Below, piece after piece: positions 42,410-53,319 of a stretch of DNA of 64,000 nucleotides. The notes beneath the pieces were generated by a model that was not told where the DNA came from, made no database searches, and saw nothing but the letters and a program-made list of their open reading frames with translations. The stretch is from Dermacentor variabilis (taxonomy: Eukaryota; Arthropoda; Arachnida; Ixodida; Ixodidae): assembly GCF_050947875.1 (NCBI RefSeq), contig NC_134569.1, positions 190,026,067 to 190,090,066 of the forward strand. Reading direction: 5' to 3'. How positions within the stretch are numbered: the stretch's first letter is position 1; each line of letters begins with the position of its first letter. A program made the translations under genes and the position numbers.

Positions 42410-45400
42410 TGTGCTAGAGCACTACTGCCTCCTTAGAGCCCTTGAAACACAACGGCCTGCAGGCATGTGCTATGCAAAACAATTATCGCAGCGGCATCCT
42501 CTGGAGGGAGGATGCTCTACGAATTTAATGGGCTTATAACGTGCAAAACGACATTCAAGAAGTTGAGCACTGCCTTGGTGTTAAAAAGCGGTTCCTTACC
42601 AAGAAACATAGCCTGGTGTAGAGGGATGTAATAAAGGTATGCAAGTGAAAAAAGTTTCTTTCAGATTCTGCTTTCCGACACTCTAAGAGGACGTGGAGGA
42701 CGGTCAGCCTCTCACCACATCGACCACAGGTTGGCGGTTCATTTCCAGTAAGCAGAAAATTGTGCGTACCAAATGTGTGCCCTATTCTGAGGCGACAGAA
42801 TAAGACATCTGTTCGCCTAGATTTTGATTAAGAGGGCCAAAAACCTAACTGTGGCTTTATAACGTGCAGTTTATTATTTTTGTTTCTGAGTTCCACATGC
42901 GCTGCCAGTGCTGTCGCAGTTTCCTTCTTAACAAAGGCCTCAGATCTGTGACAGGGACAGCAGCCGTAGGAAAAGTGGTTAGTAATGTGAGTGATGTGGC
43001 CATTTTGTCAGCTAACACGTTACCCTCAATGCCCCTATGGCCAGGCACTCAGCATATTACTACGTGTCTATGTGATAGATAAATATTGCATAAGAGCGAG
43101 TAAAGTTCAATGAAAACAGGATTTTTATGCTTTTGTAAAGAGTTCAGCGCTTTTACAAGGCTTAACGAGTCTTTAAATACTATTGATCTGTCGAGTTTTA
43201 ATTTATTTCTATGTTTTACTGCAGACAGTACGGCATAGGTTTCTGCAGTGAAGATGCTCGTTAAAGGGTTCAATACATCAGCTTTAGAAAAAGAGGGACC
43301 AACAGCAGCATAAGATACAACAGAATGTGATTTTGATGCATCTGTGTAGAATTCGGAACAGCAGTATTTCGATTAAATTCACGGAAATGCATAACGATTT
43401 CGAGGTCAGGAGCATGCTTTGTGACCTCCACAAAGGATACATCACAGTCTATCGCCTGCCACTCCAAGGGCGGTACTAGCTTAGCTGGAGGCATTAAGTG
43501 ACGTTCTAGAACTGGAACATCCATTTCCATGCTAAGTTCTCTTGCACGCAGTGAGAAACGAAGTCTCATGCAGGGTCTATTATGAAAAAGTGTTTCACAC
43601 GTCAAGTTGTTAACGGTTGTGAAACACGGATGTTCCTTATTAGAGCGATCCTTGAGAAAATACGTTAAGCTGATGTTTCTTCTCTGAAGATAGAGTGGCC
43701 ACTCGTCCGACTCTACATATAGACTTTCAACAGGGCTTGCCCTAAATGCGCCAGTGGCCAGACGGATACCCAGATAGTGAAAGGGGTCTAACGTCTTAAG
43801 CGCACTCGGTGCGGCAGAGTGGTATACTACGGCACCATAATATAACTGTGATCGAACTAGGCTCCTGTAAATATTCAATAAACACTGTCTGTCGCTACCC
43901 CACGTTGTGTGGGATAGGTTTTTAAGTTCATTGTTCTAAGACATTTTTCTTTAATATGTTTTATGTGAGGAATGAAAGTAAGCCTGGAGTCAAGTATAAC
44001 ACCAAGAAATTTGTGATCTTTGTTTGCAGGAATTTGTTGTCCGCCCAGTTCTACGCAAGGATCTGGGACTAGGCCTCTCTTTCTTGTGAAGAGAACACAA
44101 GAACTTTTGTGGGGGTTGAATTTAAATCCATTTTGGTCTGCCCATTTGGACACCTTGTTTAAGCCCTGCTGAACCTGTCTTTCGCATACTGTGAGGTTGC
44201 AGGATTTGAAGCCTATTTGTATATCGTCTACGTATACGGAATAAAAAATGGCAGGTGGTAGTGAAGCACGTAGTGTGTTCATCTTAACGATAAAGAGAGT
44301 GCAGTTGAGCACGCCTCCCTGAGGTACACCAGTTTCCTGCTTGAAAGGACGTGATAGTGCATTCCCGACTTTTACAATGATTTGCTTTCAATTATTTGCT
44401 TTGCTTTCAATTATTTTCAACATATTATCACAGATGCCCATTCCCGACAAGTCTCGCAAGATCCCGTAACGCCATGTTGCATCATATGCCTTCTCCATAT
44501 CGAGGAATATCCAGAGGAAATACTGTTTGTGTACAAAAGCATCACGAATGTATCCTTCAATGCGCACAAGATGATCGGTTGTTGACCGCCCTTGTTTGAC
44601 GCCACACTGATAGGGATCGAGTGTATTGCTGAGTTCAAGGAACTGTATGAGTCTGTGATTAATCATTTTTTCAAAGAGCTTACACAGACAATTTGTAAGA
44701 GCTATCGGACGACAACTAGCTGCCAAGGAGGGGTCTTTTCCCTGCTTCAGGACAGGAACCACAATCGCCTCTTTCCATGTAGATGGGAGGTATCCCGCAG
44801 CCCACAGAGTGTTGAAAAGTGTAAGAAGTGTAACTGGTGTGTCAGTATGTAAGTTTCTGATCATGTCATACATGACTCTGTCAGGTCCCGGTGCAGTGCT
44901 TTTGCATGTGTTCAAGGCAGCTCTCAACTCGGCAATACTGAAAGGCCGGTTATAGGGTTCATTCTGTCTGGATTTTCTAATTAGTGGCTTACATTCTTCT
45001 GTTTGTTTATATTTGAGAAAGGACTGAGAATAATGGGTTGAGCTCAACACGCTCTCAAAGTGCTCTCTAAGTGAGTCTGCGTGATCTTGCAGGGTACCGC
45101 CTTGTGTGTTTACCAAAGGGAGTGAATGTGCTTGTCGCCCTCATATCCTAATAACCCTGTTCCAGACTTTGACCTCATCTGTGTACGAGTTGATGCCCGA
45201 TAAAAACTTCTGCCAGCTTTCTCTTCTGACCTGTCGGCGGGTTCGCCTGCCTTCTGATTTTACTTTTTGAAAGTTGATAAGATTCTCTGCAGAGGGAGGA
45301 GCGCGTAGCAACCCCCACGCTTTCTTCTGTTTCTTACGGGCGATCCTACATTCGTCGTTCCACCACGGACACTTCGTCTGCATGCCAAGCCACTTACTTC

Positions 45401-46227
45401 AGATATGCATTTAGACGCGGCATCTATAATGAAGGCTGTAAAATACTGCACAGTAGCATCAATTCCTCAAGAAGAAATTTCATCCCATGAGATACTAGTG
45501 AGATTTCGAAATTTCTCCCAGTCGGCTGTATCAACCTTCCACCTAGGAGCCTGTGGTGGGTATTCGTTTTCTTTTGATGTTCTTAGCAGTATGGGGAAGT
45601 GGTCGCTCCCGTAAGGATTGCTGGTAACTTCCCATTCAAATTTAGGCAGTATAGAGGGCGAAACTATGCTGAGGTCAATTGAAGAAAATGTTCTGTTTAC
45701 AAGAGAATAATATGTGGGTTCTTTCTTATTCAGAAGAGAAGCACCAGAAGGGAAAAGGAACTGTTCAACAAGACGACCTCGCGCATCTATTAGAGAGTCG
45801 CCCCACAGGCAGTTGTGCGCATTGAAATCCCCAAGAACATAAGGTTCTGGCAAAGCATCTATGAAGGAGTGAAATTCATGTTTGCTTAGTTTGTAGTTAG
45901 GGGGTATATAAAGCGAGCAAATAGTGGCAAGTTTCTTTTGCAGAACAACACGAACCGCCACTGCTTCGAGGGCCGTTCGTAGCTGTAAACGTTGACACGC
46001 TATGCTTTCTTGAATTACAATTGCAACACCGCCCGATGATGCGATCGCATCATCGCGATCTTTGCGAAAAGTAACATGCTGTCGGAGAAAGCTTGTGTGT
46101 TGTGATTTTAGGTGTGTTTCCTGTAGACACAGCACTTTTGTATTGTATTATTGGGTAAGCTCTTGCACATCATCAAGGTTCCTAAGAAGACCTCTGACGT
46201 TCCATTCAATTATTTGCGAATCCATAT
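42410..46227 (-). pseudogene. I-like LINE ORF2: endonuclease, reverse transcriptase, RNase H
   Basis: Minus-strand ORF2. The endonuclease starts near 46225 (MDSQIIEWNVRGLLRNLDD) with VLCLQETHL, YVLGDFNAHNCLWGD and YGSDHFPILL. The RT has APGPDRVMYDMI, WKEAIVVPVLKQGKDPS, RPIALTNCLCKLFEKMI, FLDMEKAYDATW, a GVPQGGVLN motif and the catalytic YVDDI box (about 44235-44220). RNase H follows with TDASKSH, FTAETYAVL, FKDSLS and VPGHRGIEGNVLADK. A Cys-rich end (RIGHT...TCGRCGERLTVLHVLLEC) runs to about 42650. Stops include TAA near 46165 and TGA replacing Trp before VPGHRG (about 43049). A 19-bp tandem duplication at 44381-44418 breaks the RT frame. ORF1 ends about 45 bp upstream. Confidence 0.85.
44381..44418. 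repeat. 19-bp tandem duplication inside the RT domain
   Basis: TTTGCTTTCAATTATTTGC (44381-44399) is followed by TTTGCTTTCAATTATTTTC (44400-44418), one mismatch. It adds a non-multiple of three and ends the open RT frame at this point. Confidence 0.9.
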
Positions 46228-46271
46228 TTGAAGTAAATCGGTGCTGTGTATACAGAAACAGAAGTAATGCA

Positions 46272-47651
46272 TTAGGTTACAGAGCTCTTTCGAGGCCCTG
46301 TAACCAGAGTTTTGCCTTTTCTGAAGCGTTCGAGGGAGCCTCGCCGCTCCTTAGGCGCTTGTTGCGCCGTGGAGTTGGTGTTGTGTCCATTGCCTCTTGT
46401 GAGGCGCCGCACACGCGCTTTTGCGAGCGAGAAGTTTTTTGAAAGAGTCTCACCTCGGAAGGCAAGACCCCCTGCGCCCACCAGCCCGGAGGTCGATGAG
46501 GCTCCCTGTGGGATTGGGCTGCGCCGGCTGTTGCCAGCGCTGGAAGGGGCCGGGGAGGTTGAGGTAGCTTCGGCTACGCCTACCTTCGTGGCCGCTATCG
46601 GTCCTGCGGGATCGCTGCGTGTACCGCAGTTTACTGCAGACAACTCTTTTGGAGCCGGCAACCCAAGGGTAGCCTGGCCTGTTTGCTGGTTGGATGGAGT
46701 AGGTTTACCTACTTCCATCCTGGGGGCAGGAGCCAAACTTACCTGCTCGCTGTACGCGGGCTGGGCACTTGGCAATGGCCGCTGCGACGCTGCCCCCCGA
46801 CGCGCCCCATCAGCATAAGGTGTGCTGTTGAAAGCTGAGCACCTCTTACGGGCTTCCTTAAACGAAATGTTTTCTTTGACTTTGAGGGTGATTATTTCTT
46901 TTTCTTTCTTCCAGTTCGGACAGGAGCGTGAGTAAGCTGGGTGGTCACCACTGAAGTTCACACAGTGAGGTGTGCCACTGCAGTTGTCGGAGGGGCGGCC
47001 CTGGACTCCACACTTTGCACAAGTTATTTGACCACGTCAGCTGTGCGAGCCATGGCCGAACCTTTGGCATTTGACACAACGTCTAGGGTTTGGAATACAT
47101 GGTCGGACTGATAGCCTAATGTATCCTGTTTCAATGGTTTCCGGAAGGACGCTAGATCCAAATGTTAAGGCGAGGTGTTTGGTCGGAATTTCTTTGTTGT
47201 CGCGTCTAAGGATAATTCGCTTTACATCAGTTGCATTTTGATCTTTCCACCCTTCCAGGAGTTTAGCTTCTGTCAAATCCTGAAGGTCTGCCTCTGACAC
47301 GACTCCGCGTGAGCTATTCATTGATCGGTGTGGTGTAATCGAAACTGGTATGTTACCAAATGTGACCAGACTGCCTAGCTTCACGTACTGATTTTTTTTA
47401 GGGATCTCAAGAAGAACGTCTCCGCTTGCCATTTTTGTCACCTTATAACCTGACCCTAAGGCTTCGGTCAAAGATTTGGAAACTATGAATGGTGAGATGA
47501 GTCTGGCTTGTGTTGCAGCGTTCTCGCTGTGTACAACATGGTATTTCGCGTAGGGCTCTTTTGTGCGGGTCAGACATGTGCTGCAGTCTTCGGTGCGTCC
47601 CCTCTTCTGAGGGTGACGCTCAAGTAGGCGGAGAAATGCGGGTGTTCCCAT
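46272..47651 (-). pseudogene. I-like LINE ORF1 (gag-like, CCHC zinc knuckles), mutated
   Basis: ORF1 of the LINE whose ORF2 follows. The N-terminal part has an RRM/gag-like region (VTKMASGDVLLEIPKK, DVKRIILRRDNKEIP, GYIRLSVRPCIPNPRRC). A series of three zinc knuckles follows. In knuckle 1, CVKCQRFGHGSHS, the final Cys codon is an in-frame TGA (47039-47037). In knuckle 2, CAKCGVQGRPSDNC, the His is Arg. In knuckle 3, CVNFSGDHPAYSRSC, the second Cys is Phe. The frame then stays open through a Pro/Ala/Ser-rich linker to the stop at 46272. The protein would bind element RNA. The knuckle losses indicate a dead copy. Confidence 0.8.
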
Positions 47652-47789
47652 TGTATTTCGGTTCGTTTTCGGCAGTAATGGCGGCCACCCACCACGGAGC
47701 CCAATATGGGGACGCTGCAGAACTTAACGCGTAAGGCTGCAGGCGCCAACCGTACATTGCCACTATAACCTAATATATTATACCCAAGG

Positions 47790-48420
47790 GAGCGCAATAC
47801 ATAAGGTTAACCCTAGCCGCCCTAGGAAATTAGGAAGTGATGGAAGAGAAGAGACGATAGGACAGTAAAAGAAAGATGATAGGAAAGAAAATAGACTGAA
47901 GAGGGGGACAGAAAAAGGCGACTGCCGATTTCCCCCGGATACACAAGGTTAACCCAAGCCGCCTACGAAAATGTAGAAGTAACTGAAGAGAAGACAGGAC
48001 AGCTGAGAAAGTATACAGGAAAGAAAAAGTTCGGAGAGGAGGACAGGAAAAGGCAACTACCGATTTCCCACGGGTGGGTCAGTCCGGGGGTGCCGTCTAC
48101 GTGGAGCAGAGGTCAAAGAGGTGTGTTAGCTCCGCCGGGAGGCCTTAAAGGTCCGAACACCCGGCATCGGCTCAACCTCCAGGATCCCCCTTTCGCGGGA
48201 CACGGCTAAGCCGCGCACGGCTACACGCGGGAGGGTCCAACCCTCGTGTGCTCGGGTACGTGGTGTCGCAACACAACAAACGCCTGCTGACGCAGAGGCC
48301 CCTGCGGGGCGCCTGCACTGTAGTAACGGCCATCTGTCCCTTTAGCGACTGATAACTGATGCTATGCATATGAGCTCCCAGTAACGTACGTGTGAATCGC
48401 TCTGCAGGGCGAGCTCGTGC
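47790..48420 (-). repeat. LINE 5' UTR with two diverged tandem units (about 141 bp)
   Basis: TAAGGTTAACCCTAGCCGCC near 47801 recurs as CAAGGTTAACCCAAGCCGCC near 47943. Each is followed by GAAGAGAAGA...AGGACAG, AGGAAAGAAA and GCGACTGCCGATTTCCC/GCAACTACCGATTTCCC. Further upstream (to about 48420) GC-rich sequence (TTGAGCCGATGCCGGGTG on the minus strand) probably reaches the LINE 5' end. Confidence 0.6.
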
Positions 48421-48821
48421 GCTGCTCGCTTGATGTAGCTTTTAATGACAGCGCTCGAACATCTATGTGCTGCAATCAATACTACCTTGCTGCGCTGCAT
48501 CAACGTGCTGGCTTGAGATCAAGGATGAGCGCATTTAACTCTCTTAACCTGTGCTGCTCGTATGGAGTTGTGAATTGTCATCGAATGAGTCTGACCATTT
48601 GCGGTCATTTACACACACCTGGTCACTTCAGCACTTCACACCGGTCGAATTGTTAACTGTCGCTGTAGCTGGCTCTCGAATCGTGAATCTCCAGCCATGC
48701 CTCCTGCTATGTTGCTCTGCCGTCGGGACTGTAGGTCCAAAACACCGAATTTTAGAACGCAGATAATCAAGCAAGCTTCTAGACAGGCGAAGCATTCAGC
48801 ATGGCGCGAGGTTTCGCTTAC

Positions 48822-49024
48822 CCAGCGCGACGAACTGCAGCTATCCAGCGCGCCCGACGCTTGGCTTCGTGAGGCCTTGAAGGAAAACGGTAGAATCTGA
48901 TGTTGGGATTCAGGCCTTCTTGTTTATGGCAGCCCACGACGCAGAAGTAACGACGGTGACGCTTTTTCGAAGCTGAGCTAGGTCTCTGCGGATTGGCGTC
49001 GCCGATTCCTTCTGCTTCCAGCAT
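48822..49024 (-). CDS. First exon of a THAP-domain protein
   Basis: The minus-strand frame starts at an ATG (49024-49022) and ends at a GCTGG|GTAAGC donor (donor begins 48821). After a short Ser-rich leader it reads RRYFCVVGCHKQEGLNPN, then IRFYRFPSRP and KRRARWIAAVRRAG. THAP zinc fingers begin with C-x2-4-C followed by F-x-F-P and a conserved Trp, all present here. The closing C-x2-H and AVPxxF would be in later exons, which I could not locate downstream, where the I-like LINE begins at about 48420. GC-rich DNA at 49030-49330 may be its promoter. It could be a host gene or a P-element-like transposase. No stop breaks the exon. Confidence 0.65.
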
Positions 49025-49344
49025 AACGTCTCACGGAGAGTCCCTTTTCGTTAAACTATAGGCTGCGGCGAGCTCGCAGCGTGGTCGGCGTGGTCTGTGA
49101 GAAGTCACGAGCTTTTTCGCACTCGCAACAGGGCAGAAAAAAGCGCGAATCGACGCAAAACTCGGGCTAGAGACGTGCTCCCCATAGCCAGGGCTCAATA
49201 TTACCCAAGCCGGTACTACCCAAATAACGTTTCGCGCGCCGCCACCAGGCGCCGCTTACTACACCTCAAACTCCAGCGCAAGACGCCCATTGCGAGTTAT
49301 AGCGGCGTCAATGCCCCCTGTAACGATGGGTGCTGAAAAGAAAT

Positions 49345-50410
49345 GTATTTATTCTTATAATGAGAAGAGAACCGCTTCTTCGCCAACAAAACAAAGCAAG
49401 ACGGATGCAACTTGCCAAGGACCACGAGAGCTGGACAACCTCTGACTGGGAACGCGTCGAGTTTTCGGATGAAACCTCGTTCACGACCCGGTGGGACGAA
49501 AAGCAAACAGTTTGGCGCCTTGAAAACAGCCGGTTGGTGGCGTTTCCTGTTAAAAAAAATATTGTACCGCTTGGAGAAATCTTAGCGAAAGCCCAACAAA
49601 ACAACTACCCTCTTCATAAATTGTATATATTGTAATGCCTTACGGAGTTAAACAAGGAGGATTTAAACACCGGTGTTAAATTGCAGTTAGTTTCTTAGCA
49701 AGAGAAAGGGTTTGCTTGTGTAAACTGAACGAAAACCAGGTAAAAGAAGCGCCAAAGATAGCCAGAAAACGACTGGCGATAAAAGCACGCACGATCAAGC
49801 ACTGCCAATTCCACATCGTTGATATCAAACAAAGTTACGTCTTGTGAATTGAGTGACTAAAGATTTGTTGTCAATGCAGGTTCAAACTATCTTTTTTTTC
49901 AGTTACAGGCCTGATTACTTCCAGCGTGTGGCTGCGAGTAGCCGCTCAGGAGTGAGCGTATGGGGCTTTATAACCCAGAGAAAGGATTCGGTCTACTAGT
50001 TCGCATCGAGGGCAAGCTCACGTCTTCCAGCTACTGCGCCATCCTTGAAAACCTGATGGTGCCCCACCTTCTTGGTGGGCACTTCGCGGAAGGAGATTCT
50101 ATCTTTGAGCAAGATAGCTCCTCCATTCACACACCTAGAAAAGTTACAAGCTTTCTACAAGAGCGTGGTGTCAACGTTCTGAGGTAGCCGCTCCAGTCTC
50201 CAGACCTCCACATTACTGAAAACGTGTGGGGTCATTTGAAGACAGCCCTAGCGGCCCGGTCCCTCCACGGACTTTCGACCGACAATCTGTGGAGTTCCAT
50301 AAAGGAGGAGTGGGACCAGCTGAGAAGGAACGAGTTGCTCACGGCCTCTCTCTTCTACTAGCTTCCCACGAGGATGAGGAATGTGACAGGCGCAAATGGA
50401 GACGCCATTA
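49345..50410 (+). pseudogene. Tc1/mariner transposase DDE domain, broken
   Basis: Catalytic domain of a Tc1-type transposase in pieces. At 49360-49530: RRMQLAKDHESWTTSDWERVEFSDETSFTTRWDEKQTVWR, with the first catalytic Asp in FSDETSF. At 49960-50187: LTSSSYCAILENLMVPHLLGG, then FEQDSSSIHTPRKV, where the second Asp sits in Q-D-x-x-x-x-H. At 50190-50360: SPDLHITENVWGHLKTAL, with the third acidic residue (Glu) and LWSSIKEEWDQL. Stops and a foreign or decayed stretch (49640-49930) separate the first two blocks. The N-terminal DNA-binding domain is absent here. Confidence 0.75.
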
Positions 50411-50419
50411 GGTTTTGAA

Positions 50420-51490
50420 ACCTGGCGCGAAGTACAAGATTTCAGCCAAATAAGTTCTGTTGCCGTTGAAAACAAAGCAGGGGGTCAAGTATTTTCTTCT
50501 GGGGATAAAGGTACTAAAATAAACTGTTTAATTAACCCTATAAGTGAAGCGTCACCATAGACTGAAGGTGAAATAATGCGATGGTGACATAATTCCCATG
50601 ACTACGTATTTAAAAAAATACAAGCAACTGTTTTGTCTCGTCTCGAGCCCAAGTTCTGTTAGGCATCACTGCCAGCGTGACTTATGTCATTGATAGTCCC
50701 TATAGGAGCATCTAAGAGAAGAGAGATTATTTCGTAGATTGCCCTATGGTTATGTGCGGTTTACTCCACGGAAAACCGCCACCCTTTGCTTCCAAAAATG
50801 ATGTGGAGACCAGTACACAACGTCAAAAGTGTATGTGATCTCTTCTGAGAGATGATAATGTGCTATGTTCAGAAAGTCAGCCATACGCCGCAGGCAATAC
50901 ATGGGGCGGGATTTGAATAAGCTCTTTTGTCTTTTGGATTTTGTGCCTGCAAGTTTCAGCTTACTAGAAATTTTCAAGTTTTTTAAAGGCATTGTAGAAA
51001 AGGAGTAAACATGCGCCCTGAACCACAATAGAACAAGAGTACGCAGAGTGTAAATTGATTAAACCACGAATCAAGCGCGGCCAACGGACCAGCAGCAGAC
51101 ACGGTGCGGTGGCCCCTCCCTGTCAGTTTCTGGTGTCTGGTTCTTCTTTGTCTTCAAGGAAACGTTGTGTTGAAAAAACACCCTGCAGTGTTCATTGGCA
51201 GTCTTCCTAAACGCAGTCTTCTTAAACAACAAACCACCTTAAAGCTTCACCTCAGTGCGTCGCTCTCTCCTAAATTGCTCCAAATCAACTTAGGTTTACT
51301 CACGCTGCGCGAGGAAGCGTGAAGCCAGAGCTGCGGGCTGCAAAAAATGCGCTTGCACAACTACCGGGCGCATCTTGGCACGTCGATGTGCCAATATAGG
51401 CGCGCGCTGGGTGCGCTCGCGTACCCAGCGCGGTTTGCTATTAGCAGACGCTGCGCTGCAGGCCCCGCTCCTTGCGCATCAGTAATACGG
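50420..51490. other. No recognisable gene
   Basis: Sequence with short open frames on both strands and no motif recognised. Its left edge (about 50470-50500) may include the right end of the Tc1 remnant. Confidence 0.4.
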
Positions 51491-51502
51491 GGGAGGGAGT
51501 CC

Positions 51503-51639
51503 AGTAGGCGCTTGCCAATCGTCCATGCCTAGTCGGTCTGACCGCTAATAGATGACGCCAACAGCGGACGTGCTTCCTCTTGCTGCCACTAACCGGCGCT
51601 CTAGGCAGCCGCCGCACTTTACCGCCGCAGAGGACAGGC
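51503..51639 (-). repeat. Second copy of the interspersed repeat at 18650-18778 (inverted)
   Basis: The reverse complement matches 18650-18778: CTGCGGCGG, GGCTGCCTAGAG, GCAGCAAGAGGAAGCAC, TTGGCGTCATCTAT, GACTAGGCATGG and GGCAAGCGCCTACT all recur in order. It differs by substitutions and a small insertion. Confidence 0.75.
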
Positions 51640-51671
51640 TACGCGCTGGCGTGTTATTTTCGTGTTACACG

Positions 51672-51707
51672 TACAAGGTCGTCCACGCTGGCGTGGGCGA
51701 CCTTGTA
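51672..51707. repeat. 36-nt hairpin, 17-bp arms
   Basis: TACAAGGTCGTCCACGC (51672-51688) pairs with GCGTGGGCGACCTTGTA (51691-51707), one mismatch and a 2-nt loop. It lies next to the 3' break of the I-like LINE fragment. Confidence 0.8.
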
Positions 51708-51709
51708 GG

Positions 51710-53310
51710 TGTCCAGGAAAGGTGGGTACGAGTCGGTTGTAGACGCTACTACTCGAAAACCACAGTGATATGGATCAAGAACGTTGTTTGATTCATGGAG
51801 GTGTACAAGTCGACGATTTATCATTTTTTTCAAAAGTTTGCAAATACAACTTGCGAGGGCGGTAACTTCTTACTAATGTGGAGTCTTTGCCTTGTTTCAG
51901 AATAGGAACGACAGGGCTTCTATCCATGCGGTATGGAGGTACCCCGCCGGCCATATAGCATTACTAAGTACCAGTAGGTATTTGAGTATCACTGGGTAAG
52001 TGTTTAATCATGCCGTACATGATCCTGTCAGGTCCAGCTGTAGTCAAGGAGGGTTTCAACTCGGCAATGTTAAAAGACAGGTTATACGCTTCGTTCTCTC
52101 TGCATTTGCGGTCAATCGCCTTGCCTTCTACCACTTTTTCGTGCTTTAGGAATGCCTCGGAATAATGGTTAGAACTGGGAAAGTGCTGAAAGGTGTTCGT
52201 CAAGCCCTTGAGCTTGGTCTTCCAAGCTGTTCGCCTCATCGTTAACTAGGAGTAATGGATGAATTTCTTGTCCCTTTAGCCTTCTCAGCCCGCCTTATAC
52301 TTTAGCCTCTTAAGTATACGAATTTATACCTGAGAGAAACCTCTGCCAGCTTGCCCTCTTTGCCTGCCGAGCTTCTTCCATGGGATTTAACTTGTTTAAA
52401 TTCTATTAGATTTTCGGCCGTAGGACATTCACGTAAATTGGTCCAAGCTTCATTTTGTTTCCTGCGTGCCTCTACAATCGCCATTCTACCAGGGGACCCG
52501 TCTTTTGAATTAAGTGCCTCTTGTTTGAGGAAGTAACTTTTCAGTGGCGTCAACGATCAAAGCAGCATGATCTGTACTGAAACAGCATGGTCTATACTAA
52601 GTTATGCATAAAACGTTGTGATAAGTAGGTAGATTCCGTAAACGTTCCCAGTCAGCTGAGGCCAGTTTCCTGCGAGGGAAGTGCGGAGGGATGTCATGTT
52701 GGTTTATGAAGTTCAGCGTTAGTGGGAAATGACCACTTCCGAATGGATTTTTAATTCCACCGTTTTCTAAATCATGGAAGATAGAAGCGGAGCCGATGAT
52801 GAGGTCTATTCGCGAGTATAAATTATGATGTTGACTATAATACGTTGGTTCTTTCTTATTGAAGAGGCATACACCGGAGGATAAAAGGAAATTTTCAATT
52901 AGTCGACCTCTCTCGTCGCATCGTGAGTCTCCCCACATCGTGTTGTGAGCGTTAAAATGCATCACGAGTATGCAAGACACAGGAGCTGATCAATGAGGTT
53001 CGGGGGTATATACATGAAACATACAGTGACCAATGTACTAAAAAGAATGGACTGAATGGACACTGCCTCAAGCGGCGTCTGAAGGGTGACGTGTCAGCAA
53101 GCTACAGACTTGTCGGCTACGATACCTACACCGCCGGAGGCATTAGCCACGTCCCGGTCTTTTCGGAAGACGCTGCGATTACGAAGAAATTTTGTGTTTG
53201 TGGGCTTCATATGTGTTTCTTGAACACGCAGCAACTTTGGATTGTGTTTGTGTAGTAGTTTTATAATGTGGTCGATGTCCTCCAACATTCCATTCTACGA
53301 GGGCCGTTTT
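51710..53310 (-). pseudogene. I-like LINE fragment (endonuclease and N-terminal RT)
   Basis: Minus-strand fragment similar to the LINE at 42410-46227. The endonuclease reads DIDHIIKLLHKHNPKLLRVQETH, RKDRDVANASGGVGIV, and HFNAHNTMWGDSRCDERGRLIENFL ... NKKEPTYYS, where the nearby element has QETHLKSQ, FNAHNCLWGDSLIDARGRLVEQFL and NKKEPTYYS. Then come FGSGHFPL and LASADWERLRNL. The linker and RT start (52553-51964) have EARRKQNEAWTNLRE and TAGPDRIMYGMIKHL. It stops before the RT catalytic box near 51710. Multiple frame changes. Confidence 0.75.
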
Positions 53311-53319
53311 TTTTTCAAC

